A stretch of 64,000 nucleotides of DNA from Pantoea eucrina (GTDB lineage Bacteria; Pseudomonadota; Gammaproteobacteria; Enterobacterales; Enterobacteriaceae). The DNA is taken from the NCBI RefSeq assembly GCF_001691555.1, contig NZ_MAYN01000008.1:1666682-1730681 (forward strand). The letters run 5' to 3'. Of the stretch, positions 44,182-55,031 are shown piece by piece. The notes below the pieces were generated by a model. The model did not search any database, was not told the DNA's origin, and saw only the letters and a program-made list of their open reading frames with translations. The position numbers and the translations under genes are program-made. Each line of letters starts with the position of its first letter. Position 1 is the stretch's first letter.

Positions 44182-45963
44182 ATGAACAGATCACGGCAAC
44201 AGACAGTGCTGAGCTGGTTACGGCAGCAGCGAGCTTCTGGCGCAAATGCCCTGCGGCTGGCTGCACTATGCGGTTTTGCCTCCGCAATCATCCTTATTAC
44301 GCAGGCGTGGCTGATGGCTACGCTACTGTACCAGCTAATCGTGTCTCATCAGCCCCGTTCGGCGCTGGTTGCTCAGTTTCTGCTATTGCTGCTCTGTTTT
44401 CTGTTGCGCGCCGGTTTTAACTATGGACGGGAGATGGCGGGCTTCCGCGCCGGTCTTGCTATCCGGCGGGCGCTGCGGCGGCAACTGCTTGATCGTCTTG
44501 ATGCGCTTGGGCCTGCCTGGATACAGGGCAAACCTGCGGGCAGTTGGTCAACGCTGCTGCTTGAACAGATTGAGCAAATGCAGGATTACTATGCACGCTA
44601 TCTGCCACAAATGACGCTGGCAGTGGTTATTCCCTGTGCGGTTCTGATTGCCATATTTCCCGTCAACTGGGCTGCAGGGTTGATTCTGCTGGTTACCGCA
44701 CCGCTGATCCCGCTGTTTATGGCGCTGGTTGGCATGGGTGCAGCGGATGCCAGCCGGCGTAACTTTCTCGCGCTATCGCGGCTGAGCGGTGATTTTTACG
44801 ACCGTCTGCGCGGGCGCGAAACGCTGCGTTTGTTCCACCGTGCGGCGGCTGAAGAAAAGGCTATTGCTGCCAGCACCGATAGTTTTCGTCAGCGGACGAT
44901 GGAAGTGCTGCGTCTCGCGTTTCTCTCCTCAGCGGTACTGGAGTTTTTTGCCTCGCTGGCCATTGCCGTTGTTGCCGTCTACTTTGGCTTCTCTTACCTT
45001 GGCGAATTTGATTTCGGTCATTACGGCGCCGGCGTAACGCTGTTCGCCGGCTTTCTTGCGCTGATCCTTGCACCGGAGTTTTTCCAGCCGCTGCGCGATC
45101 TGGGCACCTTTTATCACGCTAAAGCGCAGGCGACAGGCGCGGCAGATGCGCTGGAAACGTTCCTGCATGCGTCGCCGGACGTTCCGCAACCGGAGGCGGT
45201 TCGTCCATGGTGTGAAAACGCCCCTCTGACGCTGACCGCAGAAAATCTGGTGGTGATGAGTGCCAGCGGCCATGCGCTGACGCAGCCGCTTAATTTCACT
45301 TTGCACGCAGGCTGCCGGGTTGCACTGGTTGGTGAAAGCGGCGCAGGTAAAACCGTGCTGATGAATGCGCTGCTTGGTTTCCTGCCCTGGCAGGGAACGC
45401 TGCGGGCTAACGGCGTGGATCTGCGCTATATCGAGCGTGCAAGCTGGCAGCGACAACTTGCCTGGGTGGGGCAAAACCCACAGCTGCCCGCAGGAACGCT
45501 GCGCGATAACCTGATGCCGGAGCAATCCGCTGATGAGAGCAGGCTGCAGGCTGTATTGGCACAGGCAGGCGTGAGCGACTTTCTGGCTGGCCTCCCGCTG
45601 GGGCTGGATACGCCGACCGGCGATGATGGGGTCGGACTTTCTGTCGGTCAGGCACAGCGGATTGCGGTTGCCCGTGCGCTGCTGAAGCCGGCAAAACTGC
45701 TGCTGCTGGATGAGCCCGGTTCAGGTCTGGATAGTACCAGTGAATACCATGTGATGCAGGCGCTTAACCAGGCGGCACGGCAGCAGACGACGCTGATGAT
45801 CACGCATCAGCTGCACGATCTGGCGCAGTGGGATGCGGTGTGGGTTATGCAGCAGGGTGCACTGGTACAGCAGGGAAGCTGGCAGCAGCTCAGCACTCAG
45901 CCCGGGCTGCTGCAGGAGATGATACGGCAACGTCAGCAGGAGAATTCACTGTGCGTTCATTAA
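44182..45963 (+). CDS. cydD: Glutathione/cysteine ABC exporter subunit CydD
   Basis: Half of the CydDC heterodimeric inner-membrane ABC transporter required for assembly of cytochrome bd; reductant export and haem handling have both been proposed. The 593-residue product has six membrane helices (to about residue 310) and an ATPase domain with Walker A VGESGAGKTVLMNAL, a modified signature LSVGQAQRIAVARALL, and Walker B LLLLDEPGSGLD. Signature LSVGQ replaces canonical LSGGQ, as in the family. It overlaps cydC by 13 bases, so the two subunits are coupled. Confidence 0.96.
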   Translation: MNRSRQQTVLSWLRQQRASGANALRLAALCGFASAIILITQAWLMATLLYQLIVSHQPRSALVAQFLLLLLCFLLRAGFNYGREMAGFRAGLAIRRALRRQLLDRLDALGPAWIQGKPAGSWSTLLLEQIEQMQDYYARYLPQMTLAVVIPCAVLIAIFPVNWAAGLILLVTAPLIPLFMALVGMGAADASRRNFLALSRLSGDFYDRLRGRETLRLFHRAAAEEKAIAASTDSFRQRTMEVLRLAFLSSAVLEFFASLAIAVVAVYFGFSYLGEFDFGHYGAGVTLFAGFLALILAPEFFQPLRDLGTFYHAKAQATGAADALETFLHASPDVPQPEAVRPWCENAPLTLTAENLVVMSASGHALTQPLNFTLHAGCRVALVGESGAGKTVLMNALLGFLPWQGTLRANGVDLRYIERASWQRQLAWVGQNPQLPAGTLRDNLMPEQSADESRLQAVLAQAGVSDFLAGLPLGLDTPTGDDGVGLSVGQAQRIAVARALLKPAKLLLLDEPGSGLDSTSEYHVMQALNQAARQQTTLMITHQLHDLAQWDAVWVMQQGALVQQGSWQQLSTQPGLLQEMIRQRQQENSLCVH

Positions 45964-47666
45964 TGCCTTTTGTGCGTCTGTTCCGGCAGCATCCCTGGCG
46001 CCTGGGATTAGGGATCGCGCTGGCTATCTTTACCCTGCTGGCCAGTGTGAGCCTGCTTACGCTCTCCGGCTGGTTTCTTGCTGCCTCCTCGCTGGCAGGT
46101 ATGGCCGGGCTCTACACCTTCAACTATATGCTGCCGGCAGCAGGCGTGCGCGGTGCCGCGATTATACGTACCGCAGCGCGTTATTTTGAGCGTCTTGTCA
46201 GTCATGATGCCACCTTTCGGGTGCTGCAGCATCTGCGTGTATATACTTTCAGGCGCCTGATGGCACTGGCGCCTGAGCAGCTGTCGCGCTTTCGCCACGG
46301 CGAGCTGCTGAACCGCTTTGTCAGCGATGTTGATACGCTCGACCATCTCTATCTGCGCGTTATTTCGCCTCTGGCCGGTGCAGCGGTGGTTATTATCGTT
46401 GTAACCGGCGGTCTGTCCCTGCTCAACCTGCCTCTGGCGCTGATTTTAGGGGGCAGCATGCTGCTGACCCTGCTGATACTGCCCGCCGCCTTCTGCTATT
46501 TTGGTCAGACTGCCGGCGCGCGCATCGCCCGTTCGCAGGCGAGCTGGCGCCTGCAGCTTGCCTGCTGGCTCATGGCACAGGCTGAACTGCAGATCTATGG
46601 TGCGGCAACGGCCTGGCGTCAGCGGCTGGACAGTGAAGAGCGGCAGTGGCAGCACGCGCAGCAACAGCAGCATCACCTGCAGGCGTTTGCACAGAGCCTG
46701 CTGCTGCTGATAGCCGGTCTGACCGTAACGCTGCTGCTGTGGGTTTCAGCTGACACTGTCGGGGGCGCAACGATTGCGCTGTTTCTGTTTTGCGGTCTGG
46801 CAGCGTTTGAAGCGCTGGCGCCGGTTGCCGGCGCGTTTCTGCCGCTGGCGCAGGTCAGCAGCGCCGCACAGCGCGTGCAGGAAATCATTGACCAGCCGCC
46901 GGCCATCCATTTTCCGCCGCGTATGCAGGACGCGGGGCCGGAAATGCGTCTGGTACTGGATGACATCTCATTTAGCTATCCGCAACGCCCGGAGCCGGTA
47001 TTACAGCATTTTTCACTGCGGCTGCAGCCGGGCGAACGTATTGCCCTGCTCGGCCCGACCGGCTGTGGCAAATCGACCCTGCTGGCGCTTATCACCCGCA
47101 GCCGGGAAGCCACCGCGGGTCATATCTCTCTTAATGATATTCCGCTCTCAGAGTGGGATGAGCGCAGCCTGCGGCAGCGTATCAGCGTGGTAACACAGCG
47201 CGTGCATCTTTTCAGCCAGACGCTGCGCGATAACCTGTTACTGGCGCGCCCGGCGGCCAGCGATAGCGAGCTGACTGCCGCGCTGGTTCAGGCTGGACTC
47301 GGCTTTCTGGCCGAGCAGCCTGACGGACTGGATAGCTGGATGGGTGAAGGCGGCAGGCCGCTGTCCGGCGGCGAACTGCGGCGCCTGGCCATCGCGCGTG
47401 CCCTGCTGCATAACGGCGACCTCTGGCTGCTGGATGAGCCTACCGAAGGGCTGGATGCCACGACTGAGCAGCAGATCCTGCAGTTACTGCTGCGGGTCAG
47501 CGAGGGTAAGACGCTGATCGTGGTAACCCATCGCCTGCAGGGCCTGGAAAGGATGGACCGCATCTGCGTGATGGATCAGGGCACCATTGTGGAATCGGGT
47601 TCGCATGACGAATTAATCTCAAAAGCGGGTCGCTACTGGCGTTTCCGGCAGCGCTTTGCGTTATAG
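45951..47666 (+). CDS. cydC: Glutathione/cysteine ABC exporter subunit CydC
   Basis: Partner of CydD. The 571-residue product starts at GTG 45951 (giving MRSLMPFVRLFRQH) after caggagaattcact; the frame stays open upstream inside cydD, but that part is out-of-frame cydD sequence. Six membrane helices are followed by an ATPase domain with Walker A LGPTGCGKSTLLALI, signature LSGGELRRLAIARALL and Walker B LWLLDEPTEGLD. The start of homology to E. coli CydC supports this GTG. aat follows 32 bases downstream and probably shares the transcript. Confidence 0.96.
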   Translation: MRSLMPFVRLFRQHPWRLGLGIALAIFTLLASVSLLTLSGWFLAASSLAGMAGLYTFNYMLPAAGVRGAAIIRTAARYFERLVSHDATFRVLQHLRVYTFRRLMALAPEQLSRFRHGELLNRFVSDVDTLDHLYLRVISPLAGAAVVIIVVTGGLSLLNLPLALILGGSMLLTLLILPAAFCYFGQTAGARIARSQASWRLQLACWLMAQAELQIYGAATAWRQRLDSEERQWQHAQQQQHHLQAFAQSLLLLIAGLTVTLLLWVSADTVGGATIALFLFCGLAAFEALAPVAGAFLPLAQVSSAAQRVQEIIDQPPAIHFPPRMQDAGPEMRLVLDDISFSYPQRPEPVLQHFSLRLQPGERIALLGPTGCGKSTLLALITRSREATAGHISLNDIPLSEWDERSLRQRISVVTQRVHLFSQTLRDNLLLARPAASDSELTAALVQAGLGFLAEQPDGLDSWMGEGGRPLSGGELRRLAIARALLHNGDLWLLDEPTEGLDATTEQQILQLLLRVSEGKTLIVVTHRLQGLERMDRICVMDQGTIVESGSHDELISKAGRYWRFRQRFAL

Positions 47667-47698
47667 TCTGGAGATGACGCTTTTGGGTAGCTGATGCC

Positions 47699-48391
47699 AT
47701 GAGACTGGTACAACTTTCACGTGATTCACTGCACTTTCCACCGCCGGAAATGGCGCTGCGCGAACCAAACGGTTTGCTGGCTATGGGCGGAGATCTCTCG
47801 CCTGCGCGTTTGATTAATGCGTACCAGCACGGTATTTTTCCCTGGTTTTCGCCCGGCGACCCGATCCTCTGGTGGTCGCCCGATCCGCGAGCCGTGCTGA
47901 TGCCAGATGCGTTTCATCTCAGCCGGAGCATGGCGCGTTTTCACCGGCGCTCTCCCTATCGCGTTACCATGAATCACGCGTTTGCGCAGGTGCTTGAAGG
48001 CTGCGCCACCGGGCGTCAGGAGGGAACGTGGATCACCTTCGAAGTCAAACGTGCCTGGCTGCGGCTATATGAGCTGGGCCATGCACACTCTATCGAAGTG
48101 TGGCATGAAAATAGCCTGGCTGGCGGCATGTATGGTCTGGCGCTCGGACAGATGTTTTGCGGAGAATCGATGTTCAGCCGACAGGAAAACGCGTCTAAAA
48201 CCGCGTTATGGGTCTTTTCACAACACTTCCGTGCCCACCAGGGAAAACTCATTGATTGCCAGGTGCTGAATCCCCACACCGCATCACTTGGGGCAACAGA
48301 AATCCCGCGTGCTGACTATCTGCAGGCGCTAAAAAAACTGGCGTGGCAGCCGGTTGCTGAGGGATGCTGGCAAACACAGACCCTTTTTTAG
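47699..48391 (+). CDS. aat: Leucyl/phenylalanyl-tRNA-protein transferase
   Basis: Adds Leu or Phe from charged tRNA to proteins with N-terminal Arg or Lys, producing N-degrons for ClpS-ClpAP. The 230-residue product has the N-terminal [19 protein letters not shown], the [20 protein letters not shown] core and [19 protein letters not shown] near residue 150. Length is near the E. coli 234. It lies between cydC and infA, and 0.7 kb from clpA and clpS, which act in the same pathway. Confidence 0.97.
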   Translation: MRLVQLSRDSLHFPPPEMALREPNGLLAMGGDLSPARLINAYQHGIFPWFSPGDPILWWSPDPRAVLMPDAFHLSRSMARFHRRSPYRVTMNHAFAQVLEGCATGRQEGTWITFEVKRAWLRLYELGHAHSIEVWHENSLAGGMYGLALGQMFCGESMFSRQENASKTALWVFSQHFRAHQGKLIDCQVLNPHTASLGATEIPRADYLQALKKLAWQPVAEGCWQTQTLF

Positions 48392-48955
<564 letters not shown>

Positions 48956-48995
48956 GCTGCTGCACACGTCGCGGGCTGGTTAAGTTTCCAGCCGC

Positions 48996-49030
48996 AAAAA
49001 AAGGCCGGATAATTATCCGGCCTTTTGTTT
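48996..49030. terminator. Bidirectional terminator of infA and clpA
   Basis: Perfect palindrome aaaaggccggata/tatccggcctttt around a short centre, with T-runs on both sides: TTTTGTTTT on plus and TTTTTTT on minus. It sits between the convergent infA and clpA stops. Confidence 0.92.
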
Positions 49031-49043
49031 TCCTGGTCAGGCG

Positions 49044-51323
49044 TTAGTGCACAGTCCCTTCCGTTTTACGCTTTTCAGCGCTCAGGAAGTGATAAGTAAG
49101 CTGGTTTTTATCTTTATCCAGCCCCACCGACACCGAGCCTCCATCCACCAGTGAACCAAACAGCAGTTCATTGGCCAGCGGTTTTTTCAGGCTTTCCTGC
49201 ACTGTACGCGCCATCGGACGCGCACCCATTGCTTTATCGTAGCCTTTTTCTGCCAGCCAGTCGCGCGCGTCATCGCTCACTTCCAGTGAAACACCTTTTG
49301 CGTCCAGCTGCGCCTGCAGTTCAACAATAAACTTATCGACTACCTGATGGATCACCTCAGCAGAGAGATGACGGAACCAGATAATGTTGTCGAGACGGTT
49401 GCGGAACTCTGGCGTAAAGATCTTTTTAATCTCTTCCATCGCATCCGTACTGTTATCCTGCTGAATCAGGCCGATCGACTTACGTTCGGTTTCGCGTACG
49501 CCAGCATTGGTGGTCATGACCAGCACCACATTGCGGAAGTCCGCTTTACGCCCGTTGTTGTCGGTCAGCATACCGTTATCCATAACCTGCAGCAGCAGGT
49601 TGAAGACATCCGGGTGCGCTTTCTCAATTTCATCCAGCAGCACAACCGCGTGCGGATGCTTGATAACCGCATCCGTTAACAGACCACCCTGGTCAAAGCC
49701 CACGTAGCCTGGAGGTGCACCAATCAGGCGGCTGACCGTATGGCGCTCCATGTATTCCGACATATCGAAACGCAGCAGCTCAATGCCCAGCGCTTTAGCC
49801 AGCTGTACGGTGACTTCTGTTTTACCTACCCCAGTCGGGCCGGCGAACAGGAAAGAGCCTACCGGCTTGCGATCCTGACCCAGGCCAGCGCGGCTCATTT
49901 TAATCGCTTCAGTCAGCGCCTCAATTGCATTATCCTGACCAAACACCAGCATTTTCAGGCGGTCGCCCAGATTTTTCAGCGTATCACGATCGGTGGCCGA
50001 CACGCTCTGTTCCGGAATACGTGCAATTCGCGCCACTACCGATTCAATGTCAGAGACATTAACGGTTTTCTTACGCTTGCTCACCGGCACCAGACGTGCC
50101 CGCGCACCCGCTTCATCAATCACATCAATCGCCTTATCCGGCAGATGACGGTCGTTGATATATTTCACCGCCAGCTCGACTGCTGCGCGCACGGCCTTAG
50201 CGGTATAACGCACGTCGTGATGCGCTTCATATTTCGGCTTCAGTCCGTTGAGGATCTGCACGGTCTCTTCGACCGAGGGTTCAGTAATATCAATTTTCTG
50301 GAAGCGGCGCGCCAGTGCGCGATCTTTCTCGAAAATATTGCTGAACTCCTGATAAGTTGTGGAACCCATCACGCGGATTTTGCCGCTGGAGAGCAGTGGC
50401 TTAATCAGGTTAGCGGCATCCACCTGCCCGCCCGACGCCGCACCGGCACCGATGATGGTATGAATTTCATCAATAAACAGGATGCTGTTGTTATCCTGTT
50501 CCAGCTGTTTGAGCAGCGCTTTAAACCGCTTTTCAAAATCGCCGCGATATTTGGTGCCCGCCAGCAGAGAGCCGATATCCAGTGAATAGATAGTGCACTC
50601 TTTCATTACTTCCGGTACGTCACCCTGCACAATACGCCAGGCGAGCCCTTCGGCAATAGCGGTTTTACCCACGCCGGATTCACCCACCAGCAGCGGATTG
50701 TTTTTACGCCGGCGACACAGTACCTGCACGGCGCGCTCCAGCTCTTTGTCGCGACCAATAAGCGGGTCAATGCCGCCAACGCGAGCAAGCTGATTAAGAT
50801 TGGTGGTGAAGTTTTCCATACGCTCCTCCCCGCCTGCCTGCTCTTCATTGACCGGATTATCCGCATTACTCTGCGACTGACCGGGCTCATCTTTACGCGT
50901 GCCGTGAGAGATGAAATTCACCACATCAAGACGGCTGATTTCATGTTTGCGCAGCAGATATGCCGCCTGCGACTCCTGCTCGCTGAAAATAGCGACCAGG
51001 ACGTTAGCGCCTGCTACTTCACTGCGGCCGGAAGACTGAACGTGGAATACCGCACGCTGCAGTACGCGCTGGAAGCTGAGCGTAGGTTGCGTATCGCGCT
51101 CCGCTTCGCCTGCCGGCAGCACCGGTGTGGTTTGTTCGATGAAGGCTTCGAGTTCCTGACGCAGAGCCACAATATCCACCGTACAGGCTTCCAGTGCCTC
51201 TCTGGCCGACGGGTTGCTAAGCAGCGCCAGCAACAGATGTTCGACGGTCATAAACTCGTGACGGTGCTCGCGCGCTCTGGCGAAAGCCATGTTTAAACTG
51301 AGTTCCAGTTCTTGATTGAGCAT
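49044..51323 (-). CDS. clpA: ATP-dependent Clp protease ATP-binding subunit ClpA
   Basis: AAA+ unfoldase that feeds substrates, including ClpS-delivered N-degron proteins, to ClpP. The 759-residue product has the N-terminal repeat domain ([20 protein letters not shown]), a first ATPase with Walker [15 protein letters not shown] near residue 215, a second with [19 protein letters not shown] near residue 495, and the ClpP-binding IGL loop in [10 protein letters not shown] near residue 617. Length is one above E. coli. It lies 55 bases downstream of clpS on the same strand. Confidence 0.98.
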   Translation of the reverse strand: MLNQELELSLNMAFARAREHRHEFMTVEHLLLALLSNPSAREALEACTVDIVALRQELEAFIEQTTPVLPAGEAERDTQPTLSFQRVLQRAVFHVQSSGRSEVAGANVLVAIFSEQESQAAYLLRKHEISRLDVVNFISHGTRKDEPGQSQSNADNPVNEEQAGGEERMENFTTNLNQLARVGGIDPLIGRDKELERAVQVLCRRRKNNPLLVGESGVGKTAIAEGLAWRIVQGDVPEVMKECTIYSLDIGSLLAGTKYRGDFEKRFKALLKQLEQDNNSILFIDEIHTIIGAGAASGGQVDAANLIKPLLSSGKIRVMGSTTYQEFSNIFEKDRALARRFQKIDITEPSVEETVQILNGLKPKYEAHHDVRYTAKAVRAAVELAVKYINDRHLPDKAIDVIDEAGARARLVPVSKRKKTVNVSDIESVVARIARIPEQSVSATDRDTLKNLGDRLKMLVFGQDNAIEALTEAIKMSRAGLGQDRKPVGSFLFAGPTGVGKTEVTVQLAKALGIELLRFDMSEYMERHTVSRLIGAPPGYVGFDQGGLLTDAVIKHPHAVVLLDEIEKAHPDVFNLLLQVMDNGMLTDNNGRKADFRNVVLVMTTNAGVRETERKSIGLIQQDNSTDAMEEIKKIFTPEFRNRLDNIIWFRHLSAEVIHQVVDKFIVELQAQLDAKGVSLEVSDDARDWLAEKGYDKAMGARPMARTVQESLKKPLANELLFGSLVDGGSVSVGLDKDKNQLTYHFLSAEKRKTEGTVH

Positions 51324-51378
51324 TTGGCACCTCCCCCAATTATCGCTCTGACTGCCTGTTTCCTATATGGAGACAGGT

Positions 51379-51699
51379 TCAGGCTTTTTCCAGCGTACAC
51401 AGCAAAGGATGTTGATTCTCTCTGGCATAGTTGTTCACCTGCGCAGCTTTTGTTTCTGCTACTTCAGCGGTGAAAACACCGCAGACTGCCTTTCCATGAT
51501 AGTGAACTTTCAGCATCAGTTGCGTGGCGCGTTCAATATCATAAGAAAAGAACTTTTGCAGAACGTCAATAACAAATTCCATAGGTGTATAATCGTCATT
51601 ATTCAGGATGACTTTATACATTGAAGGCGGCTTTAACCCTTCACGTACTTTGTCTTCGGCCAGGTGTTCAAAATTAAGCCAGTCGTTTGTGTTTGCCAT
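51379..51699 (-). CDS. clpS: ClpS adaptor of the N-degron pathway
   Basis: Binds N-terminal Leu, Phe, Trp and Tyr residues and hands the proteins to ClpA. The 106 residues equal E. coli ClpS. The binding pocket motif [15 protein letters not shown] and [20 protein letters not shown] are clear. ATG 51699 ([16 protein letters not shown]) is chosen by homology over in-frame starts up to 25 codons upstream. It is the first gene of clpS-clpA and is divergent from cspD. Confidence 0.97.
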   Translation of the reverse strand: MANTNDWLNFEHLAEDKVREGLKPPSMYKVILNNDDYTPMEFVIDVLQKFFSYDIERATQLMLKVHYHGKAVCGVFTAEVAETKAAQVNNYARENQHPLLCTLEKA

Positions 51700-52022
51700 A
51701 ATCATCCATTGGAATTCTGCGTTGCGGTCATGCATTTTAGCCTGCAGTAACCTGAAGTTTAACACGTCTGTCAAGACGGGTTTGCTATCGCTGCTATCGG
51801 TACGAAAAGCAGATGCGCGACCTGTATCACAAAATTCTCAATAGCGTTAACTGCCTCAAATTTTGATGAATTTCTGCCCACGCATCCGGGCCGATTGCTT
51901 GACGATAAGGTCCGTTTCTCTACATTCTACATGCACAAGCTGATTGAGTTTTAAACAACCTCGACTCACAGCTGCGATGACCTCACCTACTTATCAGAAT
52001 GTCTTGCGAGGGAAGTAAAAGC
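51700..52022. promoter_or_regulatory. Divergent clpS-cspD intergenic region
   Basis: A 323-base gap. On the plus strand TTGACG-N16-TACATT at 51899-51926 is a good sigma-70 promoter for cspD, giving a leader of about 90 bases. No gene is supported. The clpS promoter on the minus strand was not resolved. Confidence 0.55.
51899..51926 (+). promoter_or_regulatory. Candidate cspD promoter
   Basis: TTGACG at 51899-51904 and TACATT at 51921-51926, spacer 16, match sigma-70 hexamers at five of six and five of six positions. It is about 97 bases before the cspD ATG. Confidence 0.55.
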
Positions 52023-52244
52023 ATGGAGACGGGTACTGTTAAATGGTTCAACAACGCCAAGGGCTTCGGCTTTATTTGTCCGGTTGGCGGTGGCGATGAC
52101 ATCTTTGCGCACTACTCTACCATTCAGATGGAGGGTTACAGAACGCTTAAAGCGGGTCAGCACGTTCAGTTTGACGTTCACGAAGGACCAAAAGGCAACC
52201 ATGCCAGTCTGATAGTTCCCTGTGAGGCGGCGTTGCTTTCCTGA
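52023..52244 (+). CDS. cspD: Cold-shock-like protein CspD
   Basis: CspA-family protein that in E. coli is made in stationary phase, not by cold, binds single-stranded DNA and inhibits replication. The 73-residue product METGTVKWFNNAKGFGFICP has the RNP-1 KGFGFI and RNP-2 DIFAHYS motifs. Alignment with CspD (GGGDDIFAHYSTIQMEGYRTL) and position next to clpS-clpA identify it. ATG 52023 follows gcgagggaagtaaaagc; the frame extends eight codons upstream. It ends at its own terminator. Confidence 0.96.
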   Translation: METGTVKWFNNAKGFGFICPVGGGDDIFAHYSTIQMEGYRTLKAGQHVQFDVHEGPKGNHASLIVPCEAALLS

Positions 52245-52281
52245 CCTGTGCAGCGCGGTTATTGTGACCACTCCGCACCTG

Positions 52282-52316
52282 AAATGCCAGCCGGTAACGC
52301 TGGCATTTTACTTTTC
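52282..52316 (+). terminator. Rho-independent terminator of cspD
   Basis: Perfect ten-pair stem aaatgccagc/gctggcattt with loop cggtaac, then ttacttttc. It lies between convergent cspD and ybjD. Confidence 0.85.
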
Positions 52317-52319
52317 CCT

Positions 52320-53948
52320 CTACCCTGCACGTCGCTGTGCCAGCAGTTTTACCTGACTAAACAGCTCCCTGAACAGCGACGGGATGGCCTGCGGGCCGCG
52401 CTCACCGGCCGCCAGCGCCACGGCGATAGCCAGCTCAGGCTTGGAGCTATGATGGATCGCCTGAGTAATAATACGCCGTGGCGTCATCGCAATGTTTAAC
52501 GGCAGGTGCGCCATTTGGTGATAGACCGCGCGAAATCCGTGCTGATAGAGGAAATGTTCAATGTCGGCTGCCGGAAACTGCGTCAGATGCACCTCCGCCT
52601 TTTCGTGGATCAGCAGCTGGCTGCGGGTTGTCGCCGCATATTTCTTTCCTGCCTCATCGCCATCGGTCAATACATGCCAGGCAATTCCCATACGCCGGGC
52701 AAACTTCAGCAGCGGCTTCAGGCCGGCCTGGGCAAACTCGATCACCCGGATCCCTTCTGCTGCAAAATGATCGCCCTGCTGCCGCGCCAGTTCATTAACG
52801 ATCCATACCTCAGTCTCGCCCTCCACCAGTAACCAGCAGCGGGCAAACAGTGCAGCAGGTCGATTGACGCGAATATGAAACGCGATACGCCGGTGATCCT
52901 CCGCGCTCAGTCCCGCTTCACCAATACGCCATGCCACCACGCGGCTCGCTTCGCGCACCAGACGACAGAGATTTTCCAGCGGCGTCTGGGAGACCAGTTC
53001 ACCTGAATTAGTGGTAACCAGTCGCTGTAGCGGCAGCAGCGTCAGTAAATTCCAGGTCACTGAAAGCATTATCGGATGCAGCCGCGTTTCAGGATCTTCG
53101 ACCAGCAGAACAGGCTGTGCGCCGGCTGGCAGCGCACTGCTGCCAGGGAGCAGTGCCAGCAGCCGCAGCTGCACCTCGCGACGATGCTCAGCACTGGCCC
53201 CTGCCAGCAGCCGGTTAAGCGCATCCAGCGCCTGCCAGCCTGCGCTGCCATCGCGCAGCTCCGGTGCCATTCGTGGGTGACTGACGCCGGGTTGCTGAAC
53301 AAGAAAATAGTGCGCCATAAGCTGCTGCATTGTCTGTACGCCCTGCCGCAGTACCTCATCGCTCACTGCCTGCCCGCCAGCTGCGCGATTGAGCTGCTGT
53401 AATACCGCCTGCAGCGCCTGCAGACCCGGATCCCGCCCGTCACCGCCGGGTTCGCGCGTCCGGTGACGCTGACCGAACCGCGCGTCGCGTAAACGCAGCA
53501 CCGGATGATGCTGCCGCAGCCAGCCTATCGCCGCCTTTGTCGGCTCCTGCGCCAGCAGCTGATTATGCACGTCGATAAAGCGCCAGCTGCTTTTTACGCC
53601 GTCCGCTTTACAGGTGGCCCGCAGACTGAAGCGCAGATAATATCCCTGCTCATCGCGCTGCCAGAAAGGCTGCAGCAGGGTATTTTCCCGCTCTGCTTCG
53701 CTGGCGCGAAAGCGCACCACTATCTGTAATGTGCGCCAGCGTGCCGCCGGATTTGCAGGCGGAAAATGGAAATCGTCTTCACTGAGGGCCGCCTGCCCGC
53801 CGGACGGATCCAGCATAAGTGAAAACGCATCAAGCAGGCTTGACTTGCCCCAGGCGTTTTCGCCGATCAGAAGATTCGTCATGGTAAGCGGCAGCGAGAG
53901 CTGATTAATGCCACGAAAGCCGCTGATATCAATATGATCCAGAATCAT
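52320..53948 (-). CDS. ybjD: OLD-family ATPase/nuclease YbjD
   Basis: Homologue of overcoming-lysogenization-defect (OLD) proteins, which join an ABC-type ATPase to a TOPRIM nuclease domain; no cellular role is established for YbjD. The 542-residue product has Walker A IGENAWGKSSLLDAF at residues 29-43, an ABC-like Walker B LLVEDPETRLHPIML, and TOPRIM motifs LLVEGETEVWIVNEL and LTDGDEAGKKYAAT. ATG 53948 follows caggataatccc and matches the E. coli start; a 65-codon upstream extension is unlikely. The middle (residues 60-250) diverges from E. coli more than the ends. It stands alone between cspD and lysO, without a Gabija-type helicase partner. Confidence 0.92.
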   Translation of the reverse strand: MILDHIDISGFRGINQLSLPLTMTNLLIGENAWGKSSLLDAFSLMLDPSGGQAALSEDDFHFPPANPAARWRTLQIVVRFRASEAERENTLLQPFWQRDEQGYYLRFSLRATCKADGVKSSWRFIDVHNQLLAQEPTKAAIGWLRQHHPVLRLRDARFGQRHRTREPGGDGRDPGLQALQAVLQQLNRAAGGQAVSDEVLRQGVQTMQQLMAHYFLVQQPGVSHPRMAPELRDGSAGWQALDALNRLLAGASAEHRREVQLRLLALLPGSSALPAGAQPVLLVEDPETRLHPIMLSVTWNLLTLLPLQRLVTTNSGELVSQTPLENLCRLVREASRVVAWRIGEAGLSAEDHRRIAFHIRVNRPAALFARCWLLVEGETEVWIVNELARQQGDHFAAEGIRVIEFAQAGLKPLLKFARRMGIAWHVLTDGDEAGKKYAATTRSQLLIHEKAEVHLTQFPAADIEHFLYQHGFRAVYHQMAHLPLNIAMTPRRIITQAIHHSSKPELAIAVALAAGERGPQAIPSLFRELFSQVKLLAQRRAG

Positions 53949-54089
53949 GGGATTATCCTGTTCAGAGATTGCCTGAGCATGGTGTACGGTTGCACAGGGG
54001 TCAAGGCGCAGATTATCGGCAAAGGGTGATTTACAGCGTGTGCTTTTTTGATTAGCGTGGCGTCCTTTTCCCACGGACGGATGTTCGCT

Positions 54090-54986
54090 ATGTATGGTCT
54101 GATGATTATTTTGCTGCCGCTGATTGCCGGTTATTTGCTGCATCTGCAGCAGCCAGCACTGTTACGCACGGTGGCGCGGTTGCTGAGTGCGCTGGTCTAT
54201 ATCATTCTGTTTTTCATGGGTGTAAGCCTGGCATTTCTGGATAACCTCAGCGCGAATTTGCTCACCATCTTCTACACCGCTTTTATCTGTACCCTCTCGA
54301 TTCTCGCCTGTTCGCTGCTGGCATTCTGGCTGCTTGAGCAGCGTCTGCCGTGGCGGCATCCGCATAAAGCGCAGGCGCTGCCCTCGCGTCTTGCGATGGC
54401 ACTGGATTCACTCAAACTCTGTGGCTCGGTGCTGGGCGGGTTTCTGCTCGGATTGTCGCAATGGGCTCCGCTGCGCCATGCGGCCACCGTCAGCGAATAT
54501 GCCCTGATCCTGATGCTGTTTCTGGTGGGCGTTCAGCTGCGCAGCAGCGGCATGACGCTGCGGCAGATTGCGCTTAACCGGCGTGGTGCGCTGGTGGCGG
54601 GCGTCTCACTGGCTGGGGCGCTCGCCGGAGGCGCGCTGGCCGCTGTCTGCCTTGGATTGCCGCTGAAAACCGGCCTCGCGCTGGCCAGCGGCTTTGGCTG
54701 GTATTCGCTTTCCGGCATTCTGATGACGGACGCGTTTGGTCCGGTTATCGGCAGCGCGGCGTTCTTTAACGACCTGCTGCGTGAACTGATCACAATTATG
54801 CTGATCCCGCTGCTTATCACCCGGCATCGCAGCATGACGCTGGGCCTGAGCGGCGCCACCTCCATGGATTTTACCCTGCCAATTCTGCAGCGCGCCGGCG
54901 GCATGGAGATTGTTCCTGCGGCCATTGTGCACGGGTTTATCATGAGCCTGCTCGCGCCGGTGCTGATCGCTTTTTTTTCCGCCTGA
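54090..54986 (+). CDS. lysO: L-lysine exporter LysO (YbjE)
   Basis: Inner-membrane exporter of lysine and its toxic analogue thialysine. The 298-residue product has about eight to ten membrane helices and the family segments YIILFFMGVSLAFLDNL, ALDSLKLCGSVLGGFLLG, LMLFLVGVQLRSSGMTL, ASGFGWYSLSGILMTDAFGP and GATSMDFTLPILQRAGGME. ATG 54090 is preferred by alignment and by a ggacgg nine bases upstream; ATG 54081 is an alternative. It is divergent from ybjD across about 140 bases. No lysine riboswitch is visible there. Confidence 0.94.
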   Translation: MYGLMIILLPLIAGYLLHLQQPALLRTVARLLSALVYIILFFMGVSLAFLDNLSANLLTIFYTAFICTLSILACSLLAFWLLEQRLPWRHPHKAQALPSRLAMALDSLKLCGSVLGGFLLGLSQWAPLRHAATVSEYALILMLFLVGVQLRSSGMTLRQIALNRRGALVAGVSLAGALAGGALAAVCLGLPLKTGLALASGFGWYSLSGILMTDAFGPVIGSAAFFNDLLRELITIMLIPLLITRHRSMTLGLSGATSMDFTLPILQRAGGMEIVPAAIVHGFIMSLLAPVLIAFFSA

Positions 54987-55031
54987 CCGGTCTGCAGCGC
55001 ACTTTTTCACGGCAGGCGTGCAGCGGCGTCG

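Noticed and set aside
48956-49043. serW tRNA-Ser gene, expected here from K-12
   Set aside because: The gap holds only a terminator; no cloverleaf or TTCGAATC-like T arm is present.
49740-50585. 281-codon plus-strand frame antisense to clpA
   Set aside because: Shadow of clpA codons; no ribosome-binding site and no family features.
53949-54089. Lysine riboswitch upstream of lysO
   Set aside because: The gap of about 140 bases is too short and lacks a recognisable multi-helix aptamer; lysO in E. coli is not riboswitch-controlled.
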